Below, one piece after another: positions 25,010 to 34,570 of a stretch of DNA of 64,000 nucleotides. This stretch comes from Catellatospora bangladeshensis (GTDB lineage Bacteria; Actinomycetota; Actinomycetes; Mycobacteriales; Micromonosporaceae), in the NCBI RefSeq assembly GCF_016862575.1, contig NZ_BONF01000011.1, positions 301,984 through 365,983 on the forward strand, read 5' to 3'. A model generated the notes under the pieces. The model saw only the letters and a list, made by a program, of their open reading frames with translations. It made no database searches and was not told the origin of the DNA. The position numbers were made by a program, and so were the translations under genes. Position 1 is the stretch's first letter; the number at the start of each line of letters is the position of its first letter.

Positions 25010-26368
25010 ATGCGCCGCTGCCGGAGGCTCACCCTGCTGCTGACCGCCGCCCTCGCCCTGGCGGCGGGGCTGCAACTGCGTCCGGGCGAGGCCGCGCCGC
25101 CCCGCCCCGCCGCGGCGCCCGCGCGGCCCAACGTGCTGCTGGTGGTGCTCGACGACGCGCGGCCGGAGGCGATGGCGGCGCTGCCCCGCACCACGGAGTG
25201 GCTGGCCGACGGGACCGCGTACCCGGAGGCGGTCGCGGCGACACCGAGCTGCGGGCCGAGCCGGGCGACGCTGCTGACCGGCCGGTACGCGCACAACCAC
25301 GGCGTGCTGCACCAGGCCGACATCGGCGCGCTCGACCACACCGCCACGCTGCAGCGGACCCTGCACGACGCCGGTTACGCCACGGCCGCCGTCGGCAAGT
25401 TCACCAACGGCTGGAAGCTGGAGCGGACCCCGCCCGGCTTCGACCACTCGGCGCTGGTCGGCGGCGGCTACACCAATGCCCGGTTCATGGTGGACGGGAG
25501 GCAGCGGCGCGTGCCGTACTCGACGACGTTCATCGGCGAGCAGGTCAACCGCTACCTGGACGGTTTCGAGGCGGACGACGGCAAGCCGTGGTTCGTGTAC
25601 GCGAGCTTCACCGCGCCCCACGCGCCGTACACCCCGGAGGCCCGCTACGCCGCCCGGGGGTTCCCCTGGCAGCCGGGCCCAGCGGTCGGCGAGGCGGACC
25701 GCACCGACAAGCCCGCGTACGTACGCCGCCACAAGTCCGGCCAGGCCGCCGGGGACGTCATCCGCCTCGGGCAGCTGCGCACCCTGCTCTCCGTGGACGA
25801 CGCGCTGGCCGGCGTCCGCGAGCACCTGATCCGGCGGGGCGAGCTGGACGACACGCTGGTCGTGCTGGTGTCCGACAACAGCAAGTTCTGGGGCGAGCAC
25901 GGGCTGGACGAGAAGTTCATGCCGTACGCGGCCGCGTTCCGGGTGCCGCTCTACGTGTCCTGGCCGGGGCACGTCCCGGCGGGCGTCGACGACCGGCTCG
26001 CCTCGACCGTGGACGTCACGCCGACCGTGCTCGCCGCGGCCGGGCTCACCGCCGGGTACCAGCTGGACGGCCGTGACCTGCGCGGCCCGGACCGGCGGGA
26101 CGCGACGCTGCTGGAGTACTGGCAGGACTCGCACAACGGCGGCTATCCGACCTGGTCCACCCGCTACGTGCCCGGAGACCACCAGTACACCGAATACGTC
26201 GAGAAGGACGGCACGGCCGGGCCGCGGGAGTTCTACGACCTGGCGGCCGACCCGTGGGAGCTGGTCAACCTGCTCGGCGACAGGGACCCGGCCAACGACC
26301 CCGACACGGCCGGGGACGCGGCGGCGCTGGCCGCGTGGCGGGCGTGCGCGGGCACAGCCTGCCCGTGA
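25010..26368 (+). CDS. Secreted sulfatase (formylglycine type)
   Basis: 452 residues from ATG 25010, with GTG 24998 also possible. A signal peptide (RLTLLLTAALALAAGLQL) precedes PNVLLVVLDDARPEAM, where the two Asp bind Ca2+. The active-site motif SCGPSRATLLTGRYAHNHG has Cys81 in C-x-P-S-R, the residue converted to formylglycine. LVVLVSDNSKFWGEHGL gives the late metal-binding Asp-Asn, and APHAPY the substrate loop. It would release sulfate from an outside substrate such as a sulfated sugar. No formylglycine-generating enzyme is in the window. Confidence 0.92.
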   Translation: MRRCRRLTLLLTAALALAAGLQLRPGEAAPPRPAAAPARPNVLLVVLDDARPEAMAALPRTTEWLADGTAYPEAVAATPSCGPSRATLLTGRYAHNHGVLHQADIGALDHTATLQRTLHDAGYATAAVGKFTNGWKLERTPPGFDHSALVGGGYTNARFMVDGRQRRVPYSTTFIGEQVNRYLDGFEADDGKPWFVYASFTAPHAPYTPEARYAARGFPWQPGPAVGEADRTDKPAYVRRHKSGQAAGDVIRLGQLRTLLSVDDALAGVREHLIRRGELDDTLVVLVSDNSKFWGEHGLDEKFMPYAAAFRVPLYVSWPGHVPAGVDDRLASTVDVTPTVLAAAGLTAGYQLDGRDLRGPDRRDATLLEYWQDSHNGGYPTWSTRYVPGDHQYTEYVEKDGTAGPREFYDLAADPWELVNLLGDRDPANDPDTAGDAAALAAWRACAGTACP

Positions 26369-26405
26369 CACAGCCTGCCCGTGCCGGCCAGGCTGCCCGT
26401 GATGG

Positions 26406-26942
26406 TCAGCCGGCCGCCTGCCGCCAGGCGCGCAGCCGGTGCCAGGCGTCCAGGCCGTCGGGCACCCAGGTCCAGCCGCCCTCGGCCAGCCGCTGCCCGA
26501 TCTCGTCCTCGGTGAGGAAGGCGTGCCAGGCGACCTCCTCCGGCTGCGGGTCGACCGGCAGGTCGCAGCGCACCTCGTACAGCGCGGAGAACCAGCTGTG
26601 CTCGGGCGTCTCGTACAGGAACGTGAACAGGGGCACGGGTGCGGGCAGGCCGGTCACGCCCAGCTCCTCCTCCGCCTCGCGCAGCGCCGCCTCGTCGTAG
26701 GACTCCCCCGCGCCGACCACGCCGCCCACCCACATGTCGTAGTACGACGGGAAGACGAGCTTGTTCGCGGTGCGCCGGTGCACGAACACCCGGCCGGCAC
26801 CGTCGCGGGCCAGCACGAACACGCAGCGGTGGGTCAGCCTGCGGGCGTACGCCTCCGCGCGTACGGCCTGCCCGACGACCCGGTCGTGCTCGTCGACGAT
26901 GTCCAGCAACTCGTCCGCCGAGCGCGGCGCCTGCTCCCCCAT
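26406..26942 (-). CDS. NUDIX hydrolase
   Basis: 178 residues from ATG 26942; no clear ribosome site precedes it, and an upstream GTG at 27002 would run into the divergent gene. The Nudix box reads GAGESYDEAALREAEEELGV, a full G-x5-E-x7-REuxEExGu match. The N-terminal LLDIVDEHDRVVGQAVR and TNKLVFPSYYDMWVGG resemble YfcD/IDI-like members. It hydrolyses some nucleoside-diphosphate-linked compound. Confidence 0.92.
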   Translation of the reverse strand: MGEQAPRSADELLDIVDEHDRVVGQAVRAEAYARRLTHRCVFVLARDGAGRVFVHRRTANKLVFPSYYDMWVGGVVGAGESYDEAALREAEEELGVTGLPAPVPLFTFLYETPEHSWFSALYEVRCDLPVDPQPEEVAWHAFLTEDEIGQRLAEGGWTWVPDGLDAWHRLRAWRQAAG

Positions 26943-27010
26943 GCCGCTATTCAACACCGCCCCGGAGCGCGAGCGGGCGGCGCGGGCAGCGCGCTGGAAC
27001 AATGGGCGGC

Positions 27011-27616
27011 ATGTCCGAAACCGACATCAGCGCCGACCTGGCGGCCTGCGCCCAGGCGCACGCCCGGCTGCACCAGACCCTGGACGGTCTCGACGACGCG
27101 GCGGTGCGCGCACCGAGCCTGCTGCCCGGCTGGACCGTCGGCCACGTGCTCACCCACCTGGCCCGCAACGCCGACAGCGTGGTCCGGCGGCTCGACGGGG
27201 CGGCCCGGGGCGAGCTGGTCGAGCAGTACGAGGGCGGCCAGCCGGGACGGGCCGCCGAGATCGAGGACGGGCAGGGGCGCGGCGCGGCGGAGCTGATCGC
27301 CGACGTGCTCGCCGCCGACGCGGCCGTCGAGGCGGCGTTCGCGCGCACCCCGGCCGAGGTGTGGCAGGGGCAGGTGAAGGCCGGTGACGGCCGCCTGATC
27401 CCGGCGACGTACCTGCTGTTCGCGCGCTGGCGCGAGGTCGAGGTGCACCACGCCGACCTCGGCCTGGGCTACGGCTGGCAGCAGTGGCCGGACGGGCTGG
27501 TCGCCCGGTGGCTGCCGGAGCTGCTCGCGGGCCTGGCCGGACGCGCCGACGAGCGTGCCCTGGCCGCCTGGATGCTGGGCCGCGCGCCCGCGCCGGAGCT
27601 GCGCCCCTGGGGCTGA
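27011..27616 (+). CDS. Maleylpyruvate isomerase-family (mycothiol-dependent type) protein
   Basis: 201 residues. The DinB-like helical bundle has SLLPGWTVGHVLTHLARNADSVVRRL, the signature of the MDMPI N-domain including its metal-binding His, and LFARWREVEVHHADLGLGY with the later ligands. Related enzymes use mycothiol to isomerise maleylpyruvate; no gentisate pathway genes are here, so the substrate is open. It leads three rightward genes (gaps 61 and 40 bp). Confidence 0.87.
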   Translation: MSETDISADLAACAQAHARLHQTLDGLDDAAVRAPSLLPGWTVGHVLTHLARNADSVVRRLDGAARGELVEQYEGGQPGRAAEIEDGQGRGAAELIADVLAADAAVEAAFARTPAEVWQGQVKAGDGRLIPATYLLFARWREVEVHHADLGLGYGWQQWPDGLVARWLPELLAGLAGRADERALAAWMLGRAPAPELRPWG

Positions 27617-27677
27617 CCGCGCGGTGTCGCACCCGTTGGCTACCGTCACCCGCGATTCGATCTTCAGGAGGGTGACC

Positions 27678-28466
27678 TTGTCCGTTCCGGTGTTCCGGGT
27701 CGCGCCCGGCGACGCTTCCTCGCCGGTGATCCTGCACGTGCCGCACGCCTCCCGGCGGGTAGGCGACCCGGCCGCGGCCGGCCTGCTGCTGGACGGCTCG
27801 GCGCTGGCCGCCGAGCTGGACCACATTACCGACGCGCACACCGACCTCATCGCGCAGGGCGCGGCGGATGCGGCCCGCCTGCGGCCGTGGTCGTTCGTCA
27901 ACGAGTGGTCGCGGCTCATCGTGGACCCGGAGCGCTTCCCCGACGACCGCGAGGTGATGCGGGCCGTCGGCATGGGCGCGGTGTACACCCGCACCTCCCA
28001 CGGCGAGCCGCTGCGCGACCCGGATCCGGAGCTGGAGCGGCGGCTGCTGGACGCGCACTTCCACCCGTACGCGGCGGCCATGACGGCGCTGGTCGACGAG
28101 CGGCTGGCCGCGACCGGGCGGGCGATCGTGATCGACGTGCACTCCTACCCGTCCCAGGCGCTGCCGTACGAGCTGCACGGCGACGGCCCCCGGCCGCCGA
28201 TCTGCCTGGGCACCGACACCGCGCACACCCCACCCCGCCTGCGCGCCGCCGCCCGGGAGGCGTTCTCCGGCTACGAGATCGCCCTCGACACCCCCTTCGC
28301 CGGCTGCTACGTCCCGCTCAAGCACTACGGCACCGACGCCCGGGTGACGGCGCTGATGGTGGAGATCCGCCGCGACGTGTACGCCACCGAACCCGGCGGC
28401 GCCCCGCACGACGGACTCCCCCGCCTGGTCACCGCCCTGACCAGCCTGATCGACGCGCTCTCCTGA
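27678..28466 (+). CDS. N-formylglutamate amidohydrolase-family protein
   Basis: 262 residues from TTG 27678, placed 7 nt after AGGAGG; the in-frame GTG at 27672 is too close to that site. Motifs include ILHVPHASRRV, DHITDAHTDLI with probable zinc ligands, NEWSRLIVDPERFPDD and VIDVHSYPSQALPYE. The family splits N-formylglutamate to formate and glutamate in histidine breakdown, but no other hut genes are present, so it may act on another N-acyl amino acid. Likely co-transcribed with its neighbours. Confidence 0.88.
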   Translation: MSVPVFRVAPGDASSPVILHVPHASRRVGDPAAAGLLLDGSALAAELDHITDAHTDLIAQGAADAARLRPWSFVNEWSRLIVDPERFPDDREVMRAVGMGAVYTRTSHGEPLRDPDPELERRLLDAHFHPYAAAMTALVDERLAATGRAIVIDVHSYPSQALPYELHGDGPRPPICLGTDTAHTPPRLRAAAREAFSGYEIALDTPFAGCYVPLKHYGTDARVTALMVEIRRDVYATEPGGAPHDGLPRLVTALTSLIDALS

Positions 28467-28506
28467 CGCCGATAACCAGGGGACCGGGGGTGGCCGGACT
28501 GGCAGG

Positions 28507-29709
28507 ATGTGGCGCGTGACGTATGAGGTGCGGCCGGTGCGGCCGGAGGAGCACAGGCTCGCGTGGGATCTGGGCAGCCTGGCGTTCGGATATCACGAGC
28601 AGGCCATCCCGGACGGCTGGGCGGCCAGCGCGCCGGGCCGGACCACGCTGGGCGTGTTCGACGAGGCGGGGCGGCTGGTCGCCAAGGCGGTGGACCGGGA
28701 GCAGGGCCAGTGGTTCGGCGGCCGGGTGGTGCCGGTCAGCGGGGTCGCCGGGGTGGCCGTCGCGGCCGAGCAGCGCGGGCGCGGCCTGGGCCGGCTGGTG
28801 CTGACGAGCCTGCTGTCCGGCGCCCGGGAGCGAGGCGCGGCGCTCAGCTCGCTGTTCGACACCACGCCGCTGCCGTACCGGGCGCTGGGCTGGGAGGAGA
28901 TCGGCACGCTGACCTACCACACGGTGGCCGCGCGGGTGCTGGCCGAGATCCGGCCCGATCCGAAGATCACGCTGCGGCCCGCCACCGAAGCCGACATCCC
29001 GGCGGTGTACGAGCTGTACCGCCGGGTGGCGCGCGCGGGCACCGGGCTGATGGAGCGCTCCGGGACCCTGTTCGCGGCGGCGACCCCGGCGAAGCTGCTG
29101 GCCGAATACCACGGCTTCACCGTCGCGCTCGACGGCGCGGGCGACCTCGTCGGGTACGCGAGCTGGGACCGCGGCCCCGGCTACGACGCGAGCGGCAAGC
29201 TCACCGTCGACGACCTGATCGGCGCCACCCCCGAGGCGACGCGCACGCTGCTGGCGATGCTCGGCGGCTGGGCCAGCGTCGCCCCGACCATCGTGCTCCG
29301 CCTGGGCGCCGAGGACCCGGTGTGGTCGCTGCTGGCCCGCGTGGACGCGAAGGTCGCCTCCGCCCAGCCCTGGATGCTCCGCGTGGTCGACGCCCCCGCC
29401 GCGATCGCCGCACGCGGCTGGCCCCGCCACCTGTCCGGCGCGGCCGACCTCTCCCTCACCGACGACGTCTGCCCCTGGCACCAGGGCGACTACCGCTTCG
29501 TGGTGGACGGCGGCGAGGCCCGGCTGGAGCCCGGCGGCACCGGCGCTATCCGCCTCACCCCGCGCGGCCTGGCCGCCTGGTACGCGGGCGCCGCCTCCCC
29601 CGACCAGCTCCGCCGCACCGGCTTCCTCACCGGCGGCGACCCCGCGAGCGACGACCTCCTCCGCACCGCCACCGCCGGCCCCACCCCCACCCTCCACGAC
29701 TACTTCTGA
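28507..29709 (+). CDS. eis: Eis-like multi-domain GNAT acetyltransferase
   Basis: 400 residues from ATG 28507 (GTG 28516 is a possible alternative). It has the three-part Eis layout: GNAT domain with VAVAAEQRGRGLGRLVLTSL (acetyl-CoA loop), a second degenerate GNAT domain (about 155-290) and a C-terminal SCP2-like fold. It ends in DYF; in mycobacterial Eis the carboxylate of the terminal Phe takes part in catalysis, and this is kept here. A Tyr in PLPYRALGWEE is the likely general acid. Known members acetylate aminoglycosides and protein lysines; the native target here is unknown. A family A repeat begins 2 nt after the stop. Confidence 0.9.
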   Translation: MWRVTYEVRPVRPEEHRLAWDLGSLAFGYHEQAIPDGWAASAPGRTTLGVFDEAGRLVAKAVDREQGQWFGGRVVPVSGVAGVAVAAEQRGRGLGRLVLTSLLSGARERGAALSSLFDTTPLPYRALGWEEIGTLTYHTVAARVLAEIRPDPKITLRPATEADIPAVYELYRRVARAGTGLMERSGTLFAAATPAKLLAEYHGFTVALDGAGDLVGYASWDRGPGYDASGKLTVDDLIGATPEATRTLLAMLGGWASVAPTIVLRLGAEDPVWSLLARVDAKVASAQPWMLRVVDAPAAIAARGWPRHLSGAADLSLTDDVCPWHQGDYRFVVDGGEARLEPGGTGAIRLTPRGLAAWYAGAASPDQLRRTGFLTGGDPASDDLLRTATAGPTPTLHDYF

Positions 29710-29710
29710 A

Positions 29711-29758
29711 AGGAAGGGCACCTTCTTAACGCTATGCGTATAAGAAGGTGCCCTTCCT
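29711..29758. repeat. Family A palindromic element, copy 3
   Basis: AGGAAGGGCACCTTCTTA (29711-29728) and TAAGAAGGTGCCCTTCCT (29741-29758) are perfect 18-bp complements around ACGCTATGCGTA. It lies between convergent genes, 2 nt after one stop codon and 15 nt from the other. Confidence 0.9.
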
Positions 29759-29773
29759 AACCGCCGGAGGCCG

Positions 29774-32700
29774 TCAGTCTGTGGCTTCAGCCGCTGGGCG
29801 GCTGCGGCCGATGGACAGGAGCAGGCCGAGGAGCGCCAGGGCGGCCCCGGCGACTGCGGCGTACAGCGGCAGGTCGGCGGGGATGCCCAGGTAGACGGTG
29901 ATGCCGAGGATGCGGGACAGGCCCCACGGCAGCAGCGCCAGCTGGTCGTTCCACACCGTCAGCGCCTTCTCCAGGCCGATCAGCGCCACCAGGCCCGCGA
30001 GCAGGCCGAGCGGCACGCCCGCGGCGGTCAGCGTCAGGCCGACGGCGCGGCGGCGGAGCAGGCCGTACCGGTCGCGCAGGACCAGCGCGGTGGCCACGAA
30101 CAGCCAGCAGAACCCGGCGAACGCGACCGTGACGTAGACCGTGCGCAGGGTCGGCGCGGTCCAGAACGCGAACCAGTACTTGCCCGGCCCCCGCCCGGCG
30201 AGCGCCGCCAGCAGCAGCACGCTGCGCAGCAGCGCGACGCCGCCGACCACGGCCCACAGGTGGAACGGGTCGCGCCTGCCCACGATCAGGCGTACCACCA
30301 GGGCGAACAGCAACCATCCGCCGAGGGTCACCAGCAGGTGGGCCGGGGCGGCGAACCAGGTGAAGACCGCCCGGGAGGCCACCAGCACCACGGCCGGGAT
30401 CAGCCACACGAGCACCCGGTCCGACTTCGGCTCAGGAGCGGGCAGCGCGGAGACCCGCCACGGCCGGACCGCGCCGAGCAGCAGCGCCCGGCAGGCCGCG
30501 CCGCCGAAGCCGCGCCCGCGCAGCCCGAGCAGCACCACGATCAGGAGCAGCGCCAGCAGCGCCCGCGCCGCCCACGCCATGGCCGGGTCCCGGTCGGCGC
30601 GCTCGGCCCCCAGGTCGGCGGCGGTGAAGTTGTACGCCGGCAGGTCCAGGTCAGTGCCGTAGCGCTGCCGGTGCACGTCGCGCGCGCCCTGGTACGCCGT
30701 CTCGGCCAGCCGCCAGCCGTCCTTCGCCTGGCGCGAGCCGGTGTCCAGCCACTGCGCGTGCCGCAGCACCATGGTCCGGTACGCGCCCAGCGTCTCGAAC
30801 AGGTTCACCTGGTAGTCCAAAGTGCTGGTGAACTGCTCGCGCAGCCCGGCGTCGCGCCAGGTCGCCGGGTCGGTCGCGGCGACCAGGTCGCGCATGCGGC
30901 GGGCCAGCGTGACGGCCTCGGCGCCCTCGTCCACAGCGGCCTCGATCCGGCCCCCGGTGACCGCGTAGATGCTGTCCAGCGCGGCGGAGTCGCCGGTCGG
31001 GATGTCCCACTCGAAGATCCACATCATCGGCGGCGGCTCCAGGCCGAGCGCCTTCACGGTCTTGTCCGCGTACGGCCCCACGTACAGCCCCCGCGTCACC
31101 GCCTGCCGGGACAGCGCCATGGCCTGCCCGATCGCGGCCACCGTGGCCGGGTCGCCGGAGAACGTGCGGTACGCCCAGTCCGCCGTGACCTGCGCCGGGT
31201 CGGCGTCCGGGTCCCACGCGAAACGCGCGACGGCGTACGTGTTGAGGTCGTACAGCTGCCAGAAGCCGGTGCGCAGGTAGAGCGACATCGGGCCGGCGCG
31301 CAGCGGGCCGCCGTCCTGGGTCCAGTTCCAGACGCCCTCGACCTTCGGGTTGGCGGCGAGGAACTCGCGCAGCGCCTGCCGGTGCAGCGGGCCGAGGTCG
31401 TTGGGCAGCGAGCCGAACGCCTCGAACTCGCGCCGGGCCTGGAACTCCACGATGCGCCGGTGCTCGCCCTGCAGCAGGGTCGTGTTCAGCGGCAGGTGGC
31501 TGTAGAAGTCGCCGAGGGTGTACTTGGTGGACACGATCAGGTGCGGGTCGTCGAACCCGCCCAGCACCTGCGCGTACGACTCCGGGTTGGTGTGCAGGTC
31601 GCCCACCGCGCCGACGCCCACGGTCCAGGTGCGGAAGATGACCTCCTTGTTCGCCGCGCCCGCCGTGTCGAGCATCGCCCGCAGCATCGCGCGCACGGAC
31701 GCGTCGGTGGTGACGGCGAGCTTGGACGAGTAGTCCCAGCCGTCCTCGGCGTACACCTCGCCGCCCTCGCCGATGCGGATCATCAGCCCGTCCACGAAGG
31801 GCATGCTCTCGAAAAGCTCGGAGAGCCCGGCCTGGTAGACGGCCCACAGCCGGGGGTCGGCCACGTCCAGGCCGCCGACGGTCCGCGTCAGGTACGCCTC
31901 CAGCGGCGGCGACACCGCGAGCATGTCGGTGAGCATGAAGACCTTCACGCCCATGTCCTCGGCATACCGGAAGACGGGGCCGAACGCGGCGACCATCGCC
32001 CTGGCCTGCTCGACGTGGGTGTCCCCGGCCGGGTAGACGGCGCGGCCGTCGCCGACCTTCGCGAACGTCACGTACTCCAGGAAGCCGGGCACCACCACGC
32101 CGTTGTAGCCCTGCGCCACCGAGTGGTCGACGAACTGCCGGAACTGCGCGGAGATGCGCGACACCGCGTTCGCGTCCACCCACGGCGCCCGGGGCAGCAG
32201 CGCCTCCTTCACCACGTCGGTGTTCAGGTTGTAGTCGTCACCCGCGGCGAACCGCGCCGCATCGGGCTCGCGGCCCACCGACCCCGCGTCGGTCAGCCGC
32301 AACCCGAGCCGGGGCGTGACCAGGCGTCCGACGTCGGCGGCGGGCAGCGGCTCGGCACCGGAGCGGATCCGGTCGGCCAGCCGGTACAGCCCGGCGGCCG
32401 TCCCGGCGACGTCGGTCCCGTCGACGGCCAGCTCAGACCCGCGCACGCCGATTCGGTACGACTCCGGCGCGGCGTCGAGGGCCGGGAGCACGCTCGCGCG
32501 CAGGCCGCGTACCGCAGAAAGGTCAGGTGCGGCACCGGGCTGTGCGCCGGTGTTCTGCGTGGCCGTCGTGGAGCCCGCCGTCGTCGAGCCCGCCGCGCCG
32601 GTCGACCCGGTGGTCGCCGTCGCGCCCGACGTGGGCGTCGCGGGCCGCGGCACGGGCACCGGGGTCACGGCCGGGCGGGGCAGGCCGCGAGCCGCGAGCG

Positions 32701-32950
32701 CGTCGGCGACGGCGGTGGCGGCCTTGGTCGTGCGGAGATCGTCCGGCACGGTGATGGTGGTGAGCCGCGGTGGCGGGGCGACCGCGCGCGGCGGCGCGGC
32801 GGCGAGGTCCTCGCGCGGCACGGCGGCCGGGGTGTGGCTCAGGCCGAGCGCGTCCCCGACGCCCCAGGCCACGCCCGCGCCGAGCAGCAGCAGGACGACG
32901 GCGGCGGCAAGCAGGGGGTACGGCTTCCGGACCGGGGGAACGTGAATCAC
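29774..32950 (-). CDS. Large membrane protein with glycosidase-like (GH67/GH20-type) extracellular part
   Basis: 1058 residues. One N-terminal helix (YPLLAAAVVLLLLGAGVAWG) is followed by a Pro/Thr/Ala linker, a GH20b/GH67N-like alpha-beta domain (about 140-195, ending in GTDVAGTAAGLYRLADRIR), then a TIM-barrel-like region (about 200-700) with EYVTFAKVGDGRAVYPAGD, GLMIRIGEGGEVYAEDGWDY, EFQARREFEAFGSLPND and KVEGVWNWTQDGGPL, resembling alpha-glucuronidase relatives. The C-terminal third (about 775-1058) has seven membrane helices, unusual for such enzymes. Start GTG 32950 is weakly supported. It may act on a glycan at the cell surface; catalytic residues are not certain. Confidence 0.75.
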   Translation of the reverse strand: MIHVPPVRKPYPLLAAAVVLLLLGAGVAWGVGDALGLSHTPAAVPREDLAAAPPRAVAPPPRLTTITVPDDLRTTKAATAVADALAARGLPRPAVTPVPVPRPATPTSGATATTGSTGAAGSTTAGSTTATQNTGAQPGAAPDLSAVRGLRASVLPALDAAPESYRIGVRGSELAVDGTDVAGTAAGLYRLADRIRSGAEPLPAADVGRLVTPRLGLRLTDAGSVGREPDAARFAAGDDYNLNTDVVKEALLPRAPWVDANAVSRISAQFRQFVDHSVAQGYNGVVVPGFLEYVTFAKVGDGRAVYPAGDTHVEQARAMVAAFGPVFRYAEDMGVKVFMLTDMLAVSPPLEAYLTRTVGGLDVADPRLWAVYQAGLSELFESMPFVDGLMIRIGEGGEVYAEDGWDYSSKLAVTTDASVRAMLRAMLDTAGAANKEVIFRTWTVGVGAVGDLHTNPESYAQVLGGFDDPHLIVSTKYTLGDFYSHLPLNTTLLQGEHRRIVEFQARREFEAFGSLPNDLGPLHRQALREFLAANPKVEGVWNWTQDGGPLRAGPMSLYLRTGFWQLYDLNTYAVARFAWDPDADPAQVTADWAYRTFSGDPATVAAIGQAMALSRQAVTRGLYVGPYADKTVKALGLEPPPMMWIFEWDIPTGDSAALDSIYAVTGGRIEAAVDEGAEAVTLARRMRDLVAATDPATWRDAGLREQFTSTLDYQVNLFETLGAYRTMVLRHAQWLDTGSRQAKDGWRLAETAYQGARDVHRQRYGTDLDLPAYNFTAADLGAERADRDPAMAWAARALLALLLIVVLLGLRGRGFGGAACRALLLGAVRPWRVSALPAPEPKSDRVLVWLIPAVVLVASRAVFTWFAAPAHLLVTLGGWLLFALVVRLIVGRRDPFHLWAVVGGVALLRSVLLLAALAGRGPGKYWFAFWTAPTLRTVYVTVAFAGFCWLFVATALVLRDRYGLLRRRAVGLTLTAAGVPLGLLAGLVALIGLEKALTVWNDQLALLPWGLSRILGITVYLGIPADLPLYAAVAGAALALLGLLLSIGRSRPAAEATD

Positions 32951-33018
32951 GCTCGCATAGTAGTGGTGCCACGGCCCGGTGTCGGATCACGATTCTCCAA
33001 CGGAACCGGCTCCCGCGC

Positions 33019-34422
33019 TCACCGCTGCCCAGACCGCCCCTGATCCGGTCCGGACGGCCCGCACACCCGATCCCTTCCGCCACGTTTGGCCAGGTAAAGC
33101 GCCTCATCGGCGAGCCGTGACAGCTCGTCGGCGGTGCGCGCGTGGCGCGGGTACGACACCACCCCGATGCTCGTGGTGACCGTGAGCGTGACGCTCGCGC
33201 ACACGATCGGGCAGCGTGCGATCGCCAGCCGCAGCCGCTCGGCGACGAGCACCGCCTCATCCTGATCGCTGCCCGGCAGCAGCACCCCGAACTCCTCCCC
33301 GCCGAGCCGCGCCGCCACGTCCACCGCCCGCAGCTCCCGCGCCAGCAGCGCGGCCACGGTACGCAGCGCCTGGTCCCCGGCCGGGTGGCCGTACCGGTCG
33401 TTGACGTCCTTGAAGTGGTCCAGGTCCAGCATCAGCAGCGCCATCGGCGCGCCGGAACGCCTCGACCGGGCCAGCGTCTCGTCCAGCCGCTGGGTGAACG
33501 CGCGCCGGTTGTGCAGGCCGGTCAGCGGATCGCGTACGGCCTGCTCGGTCAAGGTCGCCTTCTGCGCCGCGATCCGCCTTGCCATGTCGTTGAACGCCGC
33601 CGCCAGCTCCCCCAGCTCGCCGCGCGAGCCGACCCGGGCCCGCGCCGCGTCGTCGCCGGCCGCCAGCAGGTGCGCCGTCCGGGTCAGCCCGCGCAGGTCC
33701 CGCACCAGGTCCCGGGACAGCAGGTAGCCGAGCATCAGCGCGGCGGCCATCCCGGTGAGGCTCGCGGCGACGATGACCTGCCTGGTCACGCCGCCCGCGG
33801 CGAGCAGCTCCCGGTGCAGCGGGGTGTACTCCAGCAGCACCGCGCCCACGATCGAGTCGTGCGCGGTGCGCAGCGGCACCGCCATCACCTCGATGCCGTC
33901 CGGGAAGTCGGGGCTGATCTCCAGGAACGAGCGCGGCTTCCCGTCCCGCATGGTCGCCGCCACCTCGCCGCCGCCGTCGAGCGTGAACAGGCGGCCCTGG
34001 TCGTCCGGCAGCGCGTCGGCCAGGATCCGCCGGTCCAGGCCGACTATCTCCAGGTCGCGGCCGTCGTCCCGCTGTACGCCGCTGACGTAGCGCTGCAGCT
34101 GGGCGGGCTGCTGGTAGAGCACCGGGCGGCCGGGTTCGGCGGGCTGGGCCACGGTGTGCGCGACCTGCTCGGCGACATTCTCGGCCTCGATCTGCGCCGC
34201 GTGCAGGCTTGCCCGGTACTGCTCGTTCACCGCGACCAGGCCGATCAGCGGCAGCAGCAGCGCCACCGACAGGAAGGCCACGGTCAGCCGCGGCCCGACC
34301 CGCGCCAGCGGCGTGAGCAGCCGCGCCGGGTTCGGCCACGACGCGGCCAGCCAGCGGGCTCGCGCCCGGTGCCGTAACGCCATCTCCGGTCGTCGCGGCC
34401 GGTCGGAGGTATCGGCCTGCAT
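33019..34422 (-). CDS. Membrane diguanylate cyclase (sensor-HAMP-GGDEF)
   Basis: 467 residues from ATG 34422 behind AGGAGC. A transmembrane helix (LTVAFLSVALLLPLIGLVAV), an extracytoplasmic sensor region (about 65-215), a second helix (VIVAASLTGMAAALMLGYLL), a HAMP-type linker (about 236-285), then GGDEF. The active site is GGEEF at 374-378, with the product-inhibition I-site RAVD at 365-368 exactly five residues before it. It should therefore make cyclic di-GMP from GTP under feedback control. The signal is unknown. Confidence 0.93.
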   Translation of the reverse strand: MQADTSDRPRRPEMALRHRARARWLAASWPNPARLLTPLARVGPRLTVAFLSVALLLPLIGLVAVNEQYRASLHAAQIEAENVAEQVAHTVAQPAEPGRPVLYQQPAQLQRYVSGVQRDDGRDLEIVGLDRRILADALPDDQGRLFTLDGGGEVAATMRDGKPRSFLEISPDFPDGIEVMAVPLRTAHDSIVGAVLLEYTPLHRELLAAGGVTRQVIVAASLTGMAAALMLGYLLSRDLVRDLRGLTRTAHLLAAGDDAARARVGSRGELGELAAAFNDMARRIAAQKATLTEQAVRDPLTGLHNRRAFTQRLDETLARSRRSGAPMALLMLDLDHFKDVNDRYGHPAGDQALRTVAALLARELRAVDVAARLGGEEFGVLLPGSDQDEAVLVAERLRLAIARCPIVCASVTLTVTTSIGVVSYPRHARTADELSRLADEALYLAKRGGRDRVCGPSGPDQGRSGQR

Positions 34423-34570
34423 TCCGCGCTCCTATGAGCGATCTCCCCAGGTCAGCGGCCTACCACTGTATCCCCGGCGGCTGAGCCCGCTCCCAGCTTC
34501 GGGCCACCGTCCGGCGGGCTCCCCGGCTGGCTCCCCCGGCGCGCTCCCCCGGCGCACCGCCGCCCGCGTC

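Noticed and set aside
27678..28466. Assignment to a histidine-use (hut) operon
   Set aside because: No other hut gene is near, so only the family name is supported.
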